Assembly (NCBI GenBank): GCA_948474755.1
Contig: CAOLHI010000482.1
Location: 372,001-436,000, forward strand
Length of the DNA: 64,000 bases
Reading direction: 5' to 3'
DNA from: Ctenosaura bakeri
Lineage: Eukaryota > Chordata > Lepidosauria > Squamata > Iguanidae
In this document: one piece after another, positions 45,303-56,769 of the stretch
How the letters are laid out: each line of letters opens with the position of its first letter
How positions within the stretch are numbered: position 1 is the stretch's first letter
Translations under genes and position numbers: made by a program
The notes under the pieces: generated by a model
Told to the model about the DNA's origin: nothing
Seen by the model: the letters and a program-made list of their open reading frames with translations, nothing else
Database searches by the model: none

Positions 45303-45496
45303 AAAGGCACCAGATGCAGTCTGAGCTTGGAAGATAAGCAGGGTCAGTCATGATTAGAAATTGGATGGGAAACCACCAATGAATCCTGGGTGCTGGGGGC
45401 TATATTTCAGAGGAAGGAATGGGCAAAACCACCTTTGAGTACTCCTTGCCTACGTCACCATAAGTCAACAGGCAACTTGAATGCACTTACAAACAC
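45303..45496 (+). mobile_element. 5S-rRNA-derived SINE
   Basis: CAGTCTGAGCTTGGAAGATA, AGCAGGGTCAGTCATGATTA, ATTGGATGGGAAACCACCAA and TCCTGGGTGCTGGGGGCTAT follow 5S rRNA from before box A to its 3' end, in order. The body has GGCAAAACCACCTTTGAGTA and the tail GTCACCATAAGTCAACAGGC then AACTTGAATGCAC. This is clearer than the copy at 27056. The tail is of the same kind as in the tRNA-derived SINEs. Confidence 0.9.
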
Positions 45497-45499
45497 ATA

Positions 45500-46298
45500 T
45501 CCAACTGGCTTGGTTTTAGTGAGAGTCTAGGCATGCTATCATGTCCTTTTGCACAGATCCAGATGCCAACTTTCATTTAAAAACAAAAGAAGGTCTCTAG
45601 ATCTTGTAGGAGCCTAGATATTCTGTCCAATTGTTTGACAAGAAACAAGCCTGCCCTTGCCTTTCTGTGTGTTTAGCTAATTGGTGACATTTCACATTTA
45701 TAATTAATAATTTTAGATTTGACACAACCTCCTCCAGTTCCCACCTCCCTGCATTAATGTTACAGTTTTGGGAGAAAAGTCTAACTGAAGTGTGTTTTAC
45801 AGAGCTCCTTGCAGAGACTGCATAGATGGCAATTAAGTGATTGGAATGAACTGGGAGGGGGAGAGACAACAAAGCAAGGTAAAAGAGTTAACAGCATAAT
45901 ACAATTTAAGGTTCCGTGGAATTTGTTGTTTTTGCTGATTTGCATAACTTGATCTAGCAACATTAAGGGAAGGGAAAGGATGGGAGGTGCAGTGACAAGG
46001 AGCAAGGACCAAAAGTGATAAGCATGAAATGAATCCAGTCACAATCGAGAGAGGACAAGGGGAGGTAGGGAGGGTGCAGGTGCCGCTGTGGAGTACAAGC
46101 AGCAATTATCATGAAATCATTTTCTGACTTGCCTTCTATGAGCTTTTATGCATCTTTGGGTAGACTGGGGATGACAGATGGGAGACACTTCACCTTGGGA
46201 AAGTATGTTTTAAACCAGAGTTTGTTGTGGTAATATTCAGAAACATAAACCAGCAACGTGACGATACATTCAACTAGCCCAATCTTCCACAGATAGGA
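45500..46298. other. Unannotated stretch
   Basis: No recognised element. GGGAGGGGGAGAG and similar purine runs at 45850 and 46060 only. Confidence 0.4.
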
Positions 46299-46302
46299 AT
46301 TG

Positions 46303-46425
46303 TACTTCAAAGGAGGGCATCCAGATGGTAAAAGCTCTGGAAACCAAGTTCTATGAAAAACGGTTCAGGGAGCTTTGAGAAGAGAAGAGTGATAGATGAT
46401 ACATTAGCCATCTAACTGTCCAATT
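46303..46425 (+). mobile_element. CR1 LINE ORF2 fragment
   Basis: GATGGTAAAAGCTCTGGAAA then CCAAGTTCTATGAAAAACGG and TTCAGGGAGCTTTGAGAAGA follow the DNA of the CR1 region encoding 'KMVKALE...YEERLRELG'. About 120 bp, with both flanks lost. It is recognisable by comparison with 52260-52150 (minus strand). Confidence 0.65.
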
Positions 46426-46557
46426 TGACAGGGATAATTGCAATTACACTGATGCATGATGTGAAACATATGACTGATGCTCACTATGTGAACTAAAGTT
46501 GATGCCACTGCATGCTTATGCACCCAGTGTAATTTGTATTTTATATCCTTTTTCCCC

Positions 46558-46672
46558 AAACACTGGGAGTGTTTGATGTGCCCAAGTGGGTTGCCGTGGC
46601 CAAGCAGGGAACCAATCCATGGTCTCCATGGTTGTAATCCAATACTCAAACCACTGCTACACATTGGCTCTC
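46558..46672 (-). mobile_element. tRNA-derived SINE, head half (antisense)
   Basis: CAAGCAGGGAACCAATCCAT, GGTCTCCATGGTTGTAATCC and AATACTCAAACCACTGCTAC are the complement of the SINE head with box B and box A. The tail half is missing. Confidence 0.75.
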
Positions 46673-47099
46673 TATTAAAGTACTAGTGAACTGAAAACAA
46701 TTTAAAGGCATAATACAATGTGCCTTCCACTGAAAACCACCTCCTTAGTAATTCCACTTGAATTAAAAGGTGTGACAGGCCTTTACTTGTCCCAGACTGG
46801 TGTGGCATTTCCCAATCTGGTAAGTCTTTACTACACAGCCATTTTTGTGTAACAGGATAAGGGTTTTCAATGTTTATTTAGAATCACTTAATAACTTTAT
46901 GGTAGATGTTTTCTGTGTTGCTTTATATACTGCATACAACTCAAGCTGCATCAGTGTTTCCAAAAATAAATTGCAACATTTATTAAGGTAACAATAAGAA
47001 TAAATTAGTGTGTTAAGATTTTATATACAGGTTAAGATTGATACATTTCCTCAGTTCACTTTTTAGACAATATAATAGGTAACTCCCTGCTCAGACATA

Positions 47100-47561
47100 G
47101 GCCCTTTCCACACGGGGGTATTAAAACGGTGTAGCGCGACCTCTGATGGAGGTCGTCTACACCGTAAAATGGATTGAGGCGGATTACTTTTGTGTAATTC
47201 CACACCCCAATCCGCGCTAGGGCGACCGGAAGTGGCGATGCCGCGTGCTTTTTAAAAACCACTTTTCAAGTGGTTTTTAAAAAGCACGATCGTGCAGCCA
47301 CGTGCAGCCCTGTTGCAGCGCCCGGTGTGGATTTGCAGGCACTGCAGATCTGCCGAGGGTGGGCTTTCCAGCTGGTGAGCTTCTCCGGTTGGTGGAGAGC
47401 CTCCGCCAGTCATAAGCCGCCATTTTGGGCCCCGCAGGATGCCGCGGGACACCGACGAGTGTGGAGCAGCGAAAACGCGCTGTTCCATGTGGCAATGGAC
47501 TAAGGTAAGCTCTGTTTCAGGACATCTCAGGACGTTTTTCCCTTCCCGTGTGAAAAGGGCC
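47100..47561. mobile_element. GGCC-ended inverted-repeat element, long type (462 bp)
   Basis: Ends GGCCCTTTCCACACGG and CCGTGTGAAAAGGGCC. The flank is ATA on the left and ACA on the right. Copy A of family X, near 12425, reads CAGACACAGTTC without an insert, so the target was ACA and the left copy has since mutated. The centre is a palindrome (CGTGCTTTTTAAAAACCACT and its complement, about 47242-47289). CpG-rich; overlapping frames on both strands are incidental. Confidence 0.9.
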
Positions 47562-48435
47562 ACAGTTAGTTATATCTTTAGCCTTCCATATAAGGCACAA
47601 GTATCATACAACAGCCCTTTGGCTAAACTCCCACCAAAGGCTTAAATCCCAGTCTAGGTCACACTCTCTGACCATATCCTACTAGCGTATAATTACTCTT
47701 CTGCCTCTCACTAGGCTCCACTGCAAACTAACCCTCCCCAAACAGTCACACTCTCTGACTAAGGGACTTGACTCCCTAGCTCCTTTCTGCGCTCTCACTG
47801 AAGGAAAACCAATAGCCACAGGTACTCGGCTTTATATAACTTCTTCTCTCTGCCACAAGCCCTTCCCACACATACTACTGGACTGGGTTTGTCTTCCGAG
47901 GTGCTACTCTGGGAGCCTAGCAACCTGCTTCTAGGCTGCATTGACACTGCAGATAGCCACACCCCCAAGAACTTTGTCACAAAAGGTGTTCACCTGGGAT
48001 TGAAAGCAAAACAGGGAATCTACTATCTATGATCAAAAGTTGATTGGAGAGATTAATTTGACTGGAGAGATTAATCTCCCTGATAGTCACCTGCATACCT
48101 CCACCCATAAAAGCTAGCTTTAGAGGCTTCTGTATCCAGTCTAGATTTGTTTTGTTATACCCTGCCCTATTCTGAGTAGACTGGCTGGAACAATAAAAGT
48201 TGTATCTTTTACCTTACTTTGTGCATCCAATGTAAGTACAACCATTTTCGCCATAATCTCTTATTGTCAGCCTGGTGCAATCTCATACTTCCCACCTGTT
48301 CCTATCTGGCAGGGACCGTCTCAATTAATCCTCTGACACAACACTTTTTCAGCTACTTTTTAAAGACTCTGGTTTCTCTGTCCTTCCCTCACTTTCCCCA
48401 GGTGTCTTCAACTTGTTTCAATTGCTGCAAACTGA

Positions 48436-48889
48436 GGCCATTTCCGCATGGGGCAAGGGATTGCCTAGTGCCGGTACTTACCGGACCTTTGGGCTCGACG
48501 CTTGGGTCCAGGCTGGTCCAGAGCAGTGCATGGTCACCGCTCCGCACTGCTCCGGGGATGAAAATGGCAGCTTCTGATTGGTGGAGGCTCTCCACCAACC
48601 TCTGAAGCTTGCCAGCCTAAAGCCTGCCCCGGCAGATCGCAGACTCACACTGGTGCAAGCCTGCAAATCTGCATCGGAGCGCGGGAATGGAGTGGTGTGC
48701 TCCGTGCTTTTGAAAGACCTCTTTCAAGCGGTCTTTCAAAAACACACTGGACAACCACTTCGGGTCATTTGGGAGCGGGCTGAGGTGCGGATCTACAGTA
48801 AGTAGGTCCAACCCAGTCCACTCCCAGGTGCAGACGTCCTCTCTGGAGGACGCTTTGCACCATTTCTTTAAGCCCGTGCGGAAATGGCC
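48436..48889. mobile_element. GGCC-ended inverted-repeat element, long type (454 bp)
   Basis: Ends GGCCATTTCCGCATGGGG and CCCGTGCGGAAATGGCC. TGA flanks both sides (48433-48435, 48890-48892). The centre has GAAAGACCTCTTTCAAGCGG and its complement. Subterminal sequence includes ACTTACCGG on the left and GTAAGTAGG on the right, complementary splice-donor-like motifs. Second insertion into family X copy B. Confidence 0.9.
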
Positions 48890-49129
48890 TGAGTTTAAAG
48901 TGGAAAAGTAGTTTGCACAGTTCATTCACCAAGGGAAATAGAATAGGAGGGGTAGAATCTTGCCCTACCCAGTAGGCTCAGGCAAAAGCAAGCTGCTGCA
49001 GCCTCTCCTTTGTTGAGTGTTCTTCCTCAATCATACAACTTTTGCCATCTTAGCTGCACTCTGATGTTGCTGTGCCACACTTGTCCTAATTTTCGTCTGT
49101 GAAATGTTAGAGAGTATGCAATTTGGTAG

Positions 49130-50428
49130 TATAAATATGTTCTCTAATAAGAGCTAAGTTACCTAAGCAGAATTCAGTGTGGGTGAAAGTGCCCCAGTAC
49201 AAGTCATGTGAAAGCATAGAACACTCTTGTGTTCTTGGATGGCACATTCTTGTGCTAGATTTGCCTGTTACTTCTTGGCGAACACCTTCTCTATGGGTTT
49301 TTTTATACTAACCCTTTCTTCATACTTGTTGTGTTTACATACTTTGGAGGACTTTTATGCTGTAGGCCATGAGGCTGCTTATCCCCAAGGACAGTATTTC
49401 TTCCATTTGTTTAAAGATTGTTGAGTGCCTTCTTGCATTTATGAGGGAGCCTATCCACAGTTCAACCAGAACACTAAAGTTTATTGCATGTTCTGTTTAT
49501 TGCACGTACTCTGGAGAATTTTATTGAGCAGGTTGAGACTATTCCTATGCTGCTTTCTCCCCCACCCCCCAAGCTCACAGCAAGAGTTACAAGGCCGTAA
49601 ACTCATGCACCAAAGTCAATCCTTCAAAGACTAAACTTATCTGTTTCTCTGGGGCTACCTCACAGACTGAAAGAGACTCAGCTGCAAAACTTATCAGCCA
49701 TGAGGTCATTCCTAAAGCTGGTCAGTCTCAGTAGTCACTTTACATGATAGCATTCTCTGATACAGCCAACTTATAAGAAGATAATTTTGTTTTTTATGAG
49801 TGGAAAGCTTATGCTTTTGAGCTAAAATGATTTGTCAATGGTTTCTTTGAATGTTCTCCTCCATTTTCAAGTGACAACCAATTCTGCTTTTGCCAGCAGA
49901 AGTCAGCCTGGAAAAAATATGGGTCACAAATCAGAGAAGGTAGAAGTATTTGGGAGAACAGGAGAAACTTGCATGGTTTTTTTGAAAAAAATTCTTACAG
50001 TTAATGTCAATGGGGCTCCACACAAATGCATATGCATACAAACAGGTTTAAGAGTATAATACCATGCTAGCTGTGTTTACTTTGAAATAAGATTCCATTG
50101 TGTCCATTGGATCTTGTTATCCAATACGCATCCTTAGGTTCATAACAAAACCAACACAACTAGCTATCACCACCATAATCTTCTTTTCTTTCTCTTACCT
50201 CATCATGTTACTTTGGGGTAGAATCAGGGGTTGGAAAGAGGAGGTCCTTGATGTCCTTGCCATTAGCAACAATAACCATTGTTCTTTAGGCCACGCATCA
50301 CCAGGGCTTCTTTGTCATTTGATGAGGGAGGGAAAGTGAGATCCTATGAAAACAAAAGAAGTCAAGCGTGTTCACAATCTTTCACTGTCACAGTTGTTCT
50401 TGGAGCACACATTGCCCTTGATTGCAAT
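49130..50428. other. Unannotated stretch
   Basis: Contains a palindromic-repeat relic (GTCAATGGGGCTCCACACAA, about 50007). No LINE, SINE or exon recognised. Confidence 0.4.
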
Positions 50429-50432
50429 CATA

Positions 50433-50634
50433 GGGCCTTTCCACATTACACTGTTATAGTGCTATTATTCCACTTTCAAGATCCCATGGAATCCTGGGAT
50501 TTGCAGTTTAGAGAGAGACATGTAGAATTCTCAGCCAGAGAGCTCTTTGGCCTCAATAAACTACAAACCCCAGAATTCCACAGGATGTTGAAAGTGGAAT
50601 AATAGCACTATAAAAGTGTAGTGCGGAAAGGCCC
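50433..50634. mobile_element. GGCC-ended hairpin MITE, short type (202 bp)
   Basis: Ends GGGCCTTTCCACATTACA and GTAGTGCGGAAAGGCCC. Arms share TTATAGTGCTATTATTCCAC on the left and GTGGAATAATAGCACTATAA on the right. The interior GAATTCTCAGCCAGAGAGCT links it to 16539 and 18172. Flanks are ATA and ACA, so the duplication is probably decayed at one base. Confidence 0.88.
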
Positions 50635-50639
50635 ACAGT

Positions 50640-50975
50640 CATGTAAGGAGAGCATCAGCTTCCTGGTACATAGTTTGGTTAACATTCTCTGTATACTACT
50701 GCCTGTGCTAAAGAGTGCTTTGAACCACCTGAGCCATTCATATTCAACCAAGTTTTGCCAGAAAATACAATAAAATAAAAGTTAACCAATACAACAGAAA
50801 ACAATACAGCAGGTTTCTTTAGTATGCCTAATACATCCATTTAATGGTCCTACCTCAAGGATCCTATACAATCATACATTTAACATCAAACTGTTTCTTT
50901 TCAGAATTTCCAACTTTATTTGTTAAGTATATTGCAGCTTAATTGACTACACCTGTTTTCTTTCATGTCCTTTCC
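50640..50975. other. Unannotated stretch
   Basis: No element or exon recognised. AATAAAATAAAAGTTAACC-type A-rich sequence near 50770. Confidence 0.4.
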
Positions 50976-50979
50976 CCTT

Positions 50980-50980
<1 letters not shown>

Positions 50981-51038
<58 letters not shown>

Positions 51039-51041
51039 AAA
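50981..51041 (+). repeat. (GAAA)n microsatellite
   Basis: Fifteen uninterrupted GAAA units followed by AAGAGGG. The minus-strand frame with repeated FLSF is a direct product of the repeat. Likely to be length-polymorphic. Confidence 0.97.
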
Positions 51042-51044
51042 AGA

Positions 51045-51850
51045 GGGATGGTCTCTTTCATTCAGTGCAGAAGCATAGCATAGGAGGAGAGGAAAGGAGA
51101 ACACACCCCAGTATTAGATCTCACAACAGAATTGTACCTCAGAGGCAAGGTATCTCTGCCCTTTGAATTTTTTTTTCCATCACTCAGGAAACATGTAACA
51201 GTCCTATTTAAGTTGCATGAGTGTGCAAAGTCTTTGTTCTGATACAGGCAGCTTTGTTATAATCAAGAACTCATTATCTTCCCCCCTCCCTGCTCTCTTT
51301 TTCACATGAGTAAACAGCTAAGAAGATTAGCATTAGATTAAAGGCTCCAATCTGGCACGTGGCTTGTACTCACTGTATTCACAAAAGCAGCCTGTCTTCT
51401 GGATTGTAGCCAAAGTAATTTCAGTTCCCTGTCTGCTTCCACACATCTGTGCTAATGCAGTCCATGGAAGCAGGTAATAAACTGTAAGCATTTCCCAAGC
51501 CACCACACTCGTGCCTGCTGTGCCTTCAAAGTTAAACTATTCCAAGCAAAAAGAACAGCTCAAAATACCCTATTAATGTCATTTGGACTAAAAGTCTTTG
51601 AACAAACTACACAAAGAATTTGCATAGATTTTGCCAAGACTGGACACAGCTATGATTTACCATAGGCAGAACATATGGTCAGAGCACCAATTGTGGCTTT
51701 TATTGCTAACCTAAATATCAAAAACTAAGATATTTGATCAAGACTGTATCTACCAGGAGGGCATGAGAGCTTTACCCCTCCCCGTAAGAAGTCTGACCAT
51801 CAGTGCTATTCCCTTTTGTCCCCAAATTCCTGGCATTGCAAAGAATGAGA
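51045..51850. other. Unannotated stretch
   Basis: No recognised repeat or exon between the microsatellite and the CR1 element. Confidence 0.4.
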
Positions 51851-51854
51851 CACT

Positions 51855-52798
51855 GAAAATCATAGAATCATAGAGTTGGAAGAGACCACAAGGGCTATTG
51901 AGTCCAACTCCCTGCCATGCAGGAACACACACTCAAAACACCCCCAGCAATTAGCCATCCAGCCTCTGTTTAAAAACTTCCACAGAAGGTGATTCTGCCA
52001 CACTCCAAGGCAGCATATTCTACTGTTGAATGGCTCTAACTGTCAGGAAGTTCTTTCTGATGTTTAGGTGAAATCTCTTTTCCTGTAGTTTGAATCTATT
52101 GCTCCATGTCCTAGTTTCTGGAGCAGCAGAAAACAAGCTTGCTCCAACATGACATCCCTCCAAAAATGTAAACATGGCTGTCATGTCACTTCTTAACCTT
52201 CTTTTTGTCTGGCTAAACATACCTAGCTCTCTAAGCCACTCCTCATAGGGCATGGCTTCCAGATCCTTCACCATTTTGGTTACCCTCTTCTGCACATATT
52301 CAAGCTTGTCAATATCTTTCTTGAATTGTGGTACCCAGAACTGGACACAGTGTTCCAGGTGAAATCTAACCAAAGCAGAATAGAGTGGTATTATTACTTC
52401 TCTTGATCTTGACACTGTGCTCCTATTACTGCAGCCTAGAATTGCATTGACTTTTTTTAGCTGTTGCATCACACTGTTGACTCATGTTCAGTTTGTGGTC
52501 CACTAAGATCCTTAGATCCTTTTCACATATACTGTTTTCAAGCCAGGTATCACCCACCCTATACCTGTGCATTTCATTCTTTCTTCCAAATGGTAATACC
52601 CTACATTTCTCCCTGTTAAAATTTATTTAGTTTGTTTTGACCCAGCTCTCTATTCTGTCAGGGTCATTTTCAATTCTGATCCTGTCCTCTGGGTTATTAG
52701 CTATCCCTCCTAATGTAGTGTCATCTAGAAATCTGATGAGCATGCCCGCTATTCCATCATTCAAGTCATTGATAAAGAGGTTGAATCAGTCACACCTA
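51855..52798 (-). mobile_element. CR1 LINE 3' end, best-preserved ORF2 C-terminus
   Basis: On the minus strand the coding order is DDTTLGGIANNPED (about 52725), FNREKCRVLPFGRKNEMHRY (about 52620-52560) and ENSICEKDLRILVDHKLN. After a frameshift near 52480 come the 150 codons from 52472 to 52020 with TVSRSREVIIPLYSALVRFH, YVQKRVTKMVKDLEAMPYEE and LFSAAPETRTWSNRFKLQEK. The 3' UTR ends AACTCTATGATTCTATGATT (about 51878-51859). The 'DDT' end of the polymerase palm is included but the upstream catalytic motif is not. Truncated at 5' and not functional. Confidence 0.93.
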
Positions 52799-52799
52799 G

Positions 52800-53975
52800 A
52801 ACTTTTATATTTGTTGTGTTCACATTCCCTCGATAAGCGTGCCTGACCCTTTTCTTTGAATGCCTAAACTGTATTTACAAACGTTCAACTGAAATTTATG
52901 TTGCTGCAATGCCATAGATTTGGAGAATGAAAGAAAATGTCATTTTGGGGATAGAATTCCTATGGAAGGCCAGCTCCACTCCTGCAGCTCCACTCCTGAG
53001 CAGTGAAGGGAGAGAAGGGAGAACATGCCATGGATATGTGGTGGTTCCTGGGAAAGAATGCCCATGAAATATGTGGGAGGAGAAGGGGTATCTCCTGGAG
53101 ACTCAGAGGTCCATCAGGTGTCTAGCCAACTTCTATAGCCTTTGTATCCACATTGTCTTTCTGTTAAAAGGAGCTTAGATAGAAGAATAAGAGTCTAGGG
53201 AAAAGAAAGAAAGACAGTAATTAGACATGTGTGATTAGCATGGTAGCCTGAGAAATTAAGCCTCTAGTGCTAGGAATCTTCTCTTCAGAAGGTACCTATG
53301 GAGGAAGAGAAAAGCCATTTCCCACAGAGTGCTGCTGGAATCTACTCCCTGCTAGTTTAGCTTGATTGGTTTTTTGGATACCTACTGTGGGGGATCAGTT
53401 CTCTGACCTTCCTTTCTATAGAAGGACATTGTCTTACCGCGAAGAAAGGAAGATTAAGAATTTACAGGGCTCCTTCCATCAATGGCTTCTGACAGAAATA
53501 CTTGGGGAGTTCATTTTTCATGGTTTAAATTGCCTCTGGCCAAGATCCTTATCCAAATGGCTTAGTTTAATGTAAGTACTGCCTTTTTTTAAAAAAAAAA
53601 TCTCCCTATAAAATGTCTCTGAAAGTAAATTCAGAGCAGTAAATTCTTGAGCAACTTTCCTTTCAAACAATGTATACATCCAGGTTTGGTGTTACTCATC
53701 TGAGCAGATCACTTCAGTTAATAAGTTTATAATTATTTTGGGAGGTAAAAAGCTATATTACAGTTGAAGTAGTCCAAACAAACTCCCACTGGTTATTCAT
53801 GGGTTTGTACATTTACTGTTTAACTAGTGACCTTGTTTAATGATTGTAACTTCAAATTATGTGTTCCTCGTGGTTCTGTAAGATTTTGATATAATAAATA
53901 ATAAATGGCATTTATTTTCTGCAAGCTTTAACTGATGTTTGTGAGATCTACTTTTCTCGGTAATGTTCTCATTAT
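52800..53975. other. Unannotated stretch
   Basis: Nothing recognised. Poly-T/poly-A run near 53586-53602. Confidence 0.4.
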
Positions 53976-53979
53976 AATA

Positions 53980-54215
53980 ATTTGCTGTTGCTGTTGTGTG
54001 CCTTCAAATTATTTCTGACTCATGGCAACCATCAGGCATGCATGGAGGTTTCCAAGGTTTGTTCAGAGGGAGTTTGCCTTTGCCTTCCTTTGAGGATGAC
54101 AGAGAGTGACTTGCCCCAATTCACCTTGGTGATTTCTGTGCTAAGGAAGACTTTAAAACCTGGTCTCTCAGAGTCCTAGTTCAACATTTAAACCACCGTA
54201 TCATGGTGGCTAACA
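53980..54215 (-). mobile_element. tRNA-derived SINE (antisense)
   Basis: GCTGTTGCTGTTGTGTGCCT (tail), ATTATTTCTGACTCATGGCA, TTTGCCTTTGCCTTCCTTTG, GTGACTTGCCCCAATTCACC and a head with CCTGGTCTCTCAGAGTCCTA. Complete in reverse orientation; box B is decayed. Confidence 0.87.
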
Positions 54216-54219
54216 ATGA

Positions 54220-55680
54220 TTTTCCTTAATCTGACTATTCAGCAGTATTATATTGTCACAGTCTATCAAACATTTCTGTGCTAAAACAGCATTTTATAAA
54301 TTCAACCCTAAGGTCACCACATTTTCTGCCTGAGGAAGAGCAGCAAATGGTTTCCCACAACAACCCAATATGTGGGTATCTAGTACCCAAGCCTGGCCAT
54401 TTTGGTTCCTAAGGTGCAAAATTTCACAAATTGCTTCTTCTGCTTTCTAACAGGAAAACTACAATAATAATAAATCAAATAACTATCCATTTGCTGTCCT
54501 TTTGTGAACCCCCCAAATCATATGCCTCTGGTGGATATCTCACTCTGCCTCATGGTAGGTCCAACACTCTGAATGACTCACAAAATACATATGGGAGGTG
54601 GTGTGTATTTGAGAGAGAGGCAGTCAGATCCCAGATTTGGGGACATGCAATCCAGATAACTGTTTGGGGATTTGGGCTTGGCAACATCTATCACAAGCTC
54701 TGTATTCAGCTTCTGCTGGCATCTTCTTAATATTATTCCACAATTTTATTTTGAAAGATCCTTAGAATTTTATTTTTATTTTTATTTTTTTGGGTGCAAA
54801 AGGCAGGAATATCACTCAAATGAATGGTAAATGGTTAACAAATCAACAATTAAATAGTAGAACCAGTTCACCTTAATTTGTAATGCTGATCTATGTGGCA
54901 AGTATTGCATTCTAATTCTTATCCATGTCACAATGATTGCGATCATATTTATACATGAAAATATAACATTCATTACCTTATATAACAGGGATCAATTCTA
55001 TGCACAAATCAGGCACTGAAGTCATAAAATGGGCTGCAGATGCAATAAAAAATAAATTATTCAAAAGCTGAATTAATTGGGTGGCAAAGAAACCATTTGC
55101 CTGCCACTTGTTTAGCACTTGCCTTGTCATCATACACAAGATGTGTTATGTCTTCCAATAATATATGCTCCAAAGCACATAAGGCCCTACCATACCATTT
55201 TAGGCTCCTCCATAGCTCTAGATGGCTTCAGTGCTCTGTGACAGCTGCCATTTTGGGTGGCCAGACATGAGGTTGCATCACTCCCAGTAGCTTCAGAGCA
55301 ATTTGGATTGGTGGTGGTGGTGGTTGTCTGTTGTTTCAGGGTGGGTGCTATCAATAAATAACTGCTTTTAGATACGCGCGCACACACGCACGCACACATA
55401 TATATATGTGCTAATTCATTTTTTTTGGCTGAAAAGAAAACTGGAGTACTGAGGGCTTTAAGAAGTTGTGTGGGTCCCAAAGGCTGCACTGCCCCTTCCA
55501 AAGGTCTACACATGGCAAACAGGCCATAAGACAACCACCCCTGCAATAGCATGTTGTTTATGTGGGCTTAATAAAGTCCATGACCTCTAGGACTGTGGTA
55601 TTCGCAGTCTCCTTCACTCATACACATGATTGCCATATGAAATAAAACCAAGAAACCGCTACACTCCTATGGCTTAGTGA
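54220..55680. other. Unannotated stretch
   Basis: Contains GGT units (55311-55323) and alternating ACGCGCGCACACACGCACGC then ATATATATATG (about 55375-55408), a potential Z-DNA run. No element or exon recognised. Confidence 0.4.
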
Positions 55681-55689
55681 GTCTATAGA

Positions 55690-56510
55690 ACAGTGGTCCT
55701 CAGGTTTTGGACCTTGAGATATTTTAAAGCTAGAGGATCATCTTTACCGCAACATCTAATTTATATCAAATTATTAATATTAGGTTTTGGTTTTGTTCTG
55801 TTTTGCTTTGCCCAAAAACACTTTTCTAATTTCTTTGTGCAGCAGTTTGCAATAGTTTTCATTCTATTTTGCTAAAAAAAAATTTTTTAAATGAAAGCCT
55901 CAAAATCTGGCAGTCAATTCACAGGAAAGTGTCACAAATTGATTGGAAGTAGTTTTTGTTGAAGATAACATAGTTTCCAGAACATTCTTTGCCTTCTTTA
56001 AGAGGTTTCACTCTGAGGGCATGATGGGAATTCCAGTATGCAATAAGTAATTAAACCACATTGCCATTCAAAGAATGACGAATATGCTGCCAATTCAGCT
56101 TTACTGAACCCCTGGGATGTCAGAAAAACATTCTGTATTCTGAAGAAAACATTTCAATCCTCCAAATATTACATCTTTCTTATGAGACAGTCGTGCAGTT
56201 AGGTAATTTTAGACTCTTAATTTAATGGTCTGAAAGGAGACAGGGGACTATTTAGATGACAATATGTATTACTCTTCAAAATGCAGAGAGCCAGCCTGCT
56301 GTGTTTGGGAGCCCTCGTTCTGCTCAGGCTGCCAACAGGAGCCCTCAACTCGTGCTCCAAGCACAGTTCTGAAGGCATCACTGTTTGGATGTATTAACAT
56401 AGCATGCTGAAAAGATTCCAAAAGATTTTTTTTAAGGGATGTATAATGGAAAGTGTAATGTGGAACACTGGTTGTTAAGTAGATTCATCTTATTGTTTCA
56501 TTAATTCTTG
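55690..56510. other. Unannotated stretch with a possible hAT-type left end
   Basis: ACAGTGGTCCTCAGGTTTTG at 55691 resembles the CAGTGGTNCTCA end of hAT MITEs, but no matching right end was found. The rest is unrecognised. Confidence 0.3.
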
Positions 56511-56517
56511 ACAGTAC

Positions 56518-56765
56518 GGCCCTTTCCGCACCTTTCCTTCTCACATCATCTTCTGGTCGCAATCCTGGCAGCACCTCTGCCCGGAAGAGAGTGGGATGAG
56601 AACACTCCCCTCCACACTGGACTGGCTCCCTGTGGAAGGGAGCACAATGGACATACTTCTTTCTTCCGCAGCACAGCCGGTCTCTTCCCTATGCTGCACC
56701 GGGGCAGGAAGCACCTCCATCACACTTCTCAGCCTTCCCCAGGGCAGGTAAGTGCAGGACTGTCA
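56518..56765. mobile_element. GGCC-ended element, single left terminus
   Basis: GGCCCTTTCCGCACC at 56518 is an excellent match to the left terminus of the long-type elements. GC-rich sequence follows, ending with CAGGGCAGGTAAGTGCAGGA (56742-56761). No complementary right terminus exists nearby, so this copy is truncated or rearranged. The right limit is set by where GC-rich sequence fades and is approximate. Confidence 0.6.
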
Positions 56766-56769
56766 TGTG

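Larger units (their letters stand above)
46849..49125 (+). mobile_element. Family X repeat, copy B (LTR-like), split by two GGCC-ended elements
   Basis: The repeat is in three pieces: 46849-47099, 47562-48435 and 48890-about 49125. It matches copy A (12206-13434) and copy C (32093-32480). A TATA-like CCCATAAAAG (48104-48113) precedes AATAAA (48192-48197) by about 80 bp, an LTR-like arrangement on the plus strand. Compared with copy A it has an extra tandem unit at about 48043-48080 (GGAGAGATTAAT twice) and a 40-bp difference near 47945-47985. No coding, primer site or polypurine tract was found, so 'LTR' is inference. Confidence 0.7.

Noticed and set aside
45303..45400. 5S rRNA gene
   Set aside because: The 5S-like part is diverged and fused to a SINE body and tail, so it is a 5S-derived SINE.
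50916..51104. Minus-strand frame with repeated FLSF
   Set aside because: Direct translation of the GAAA microsatellite.
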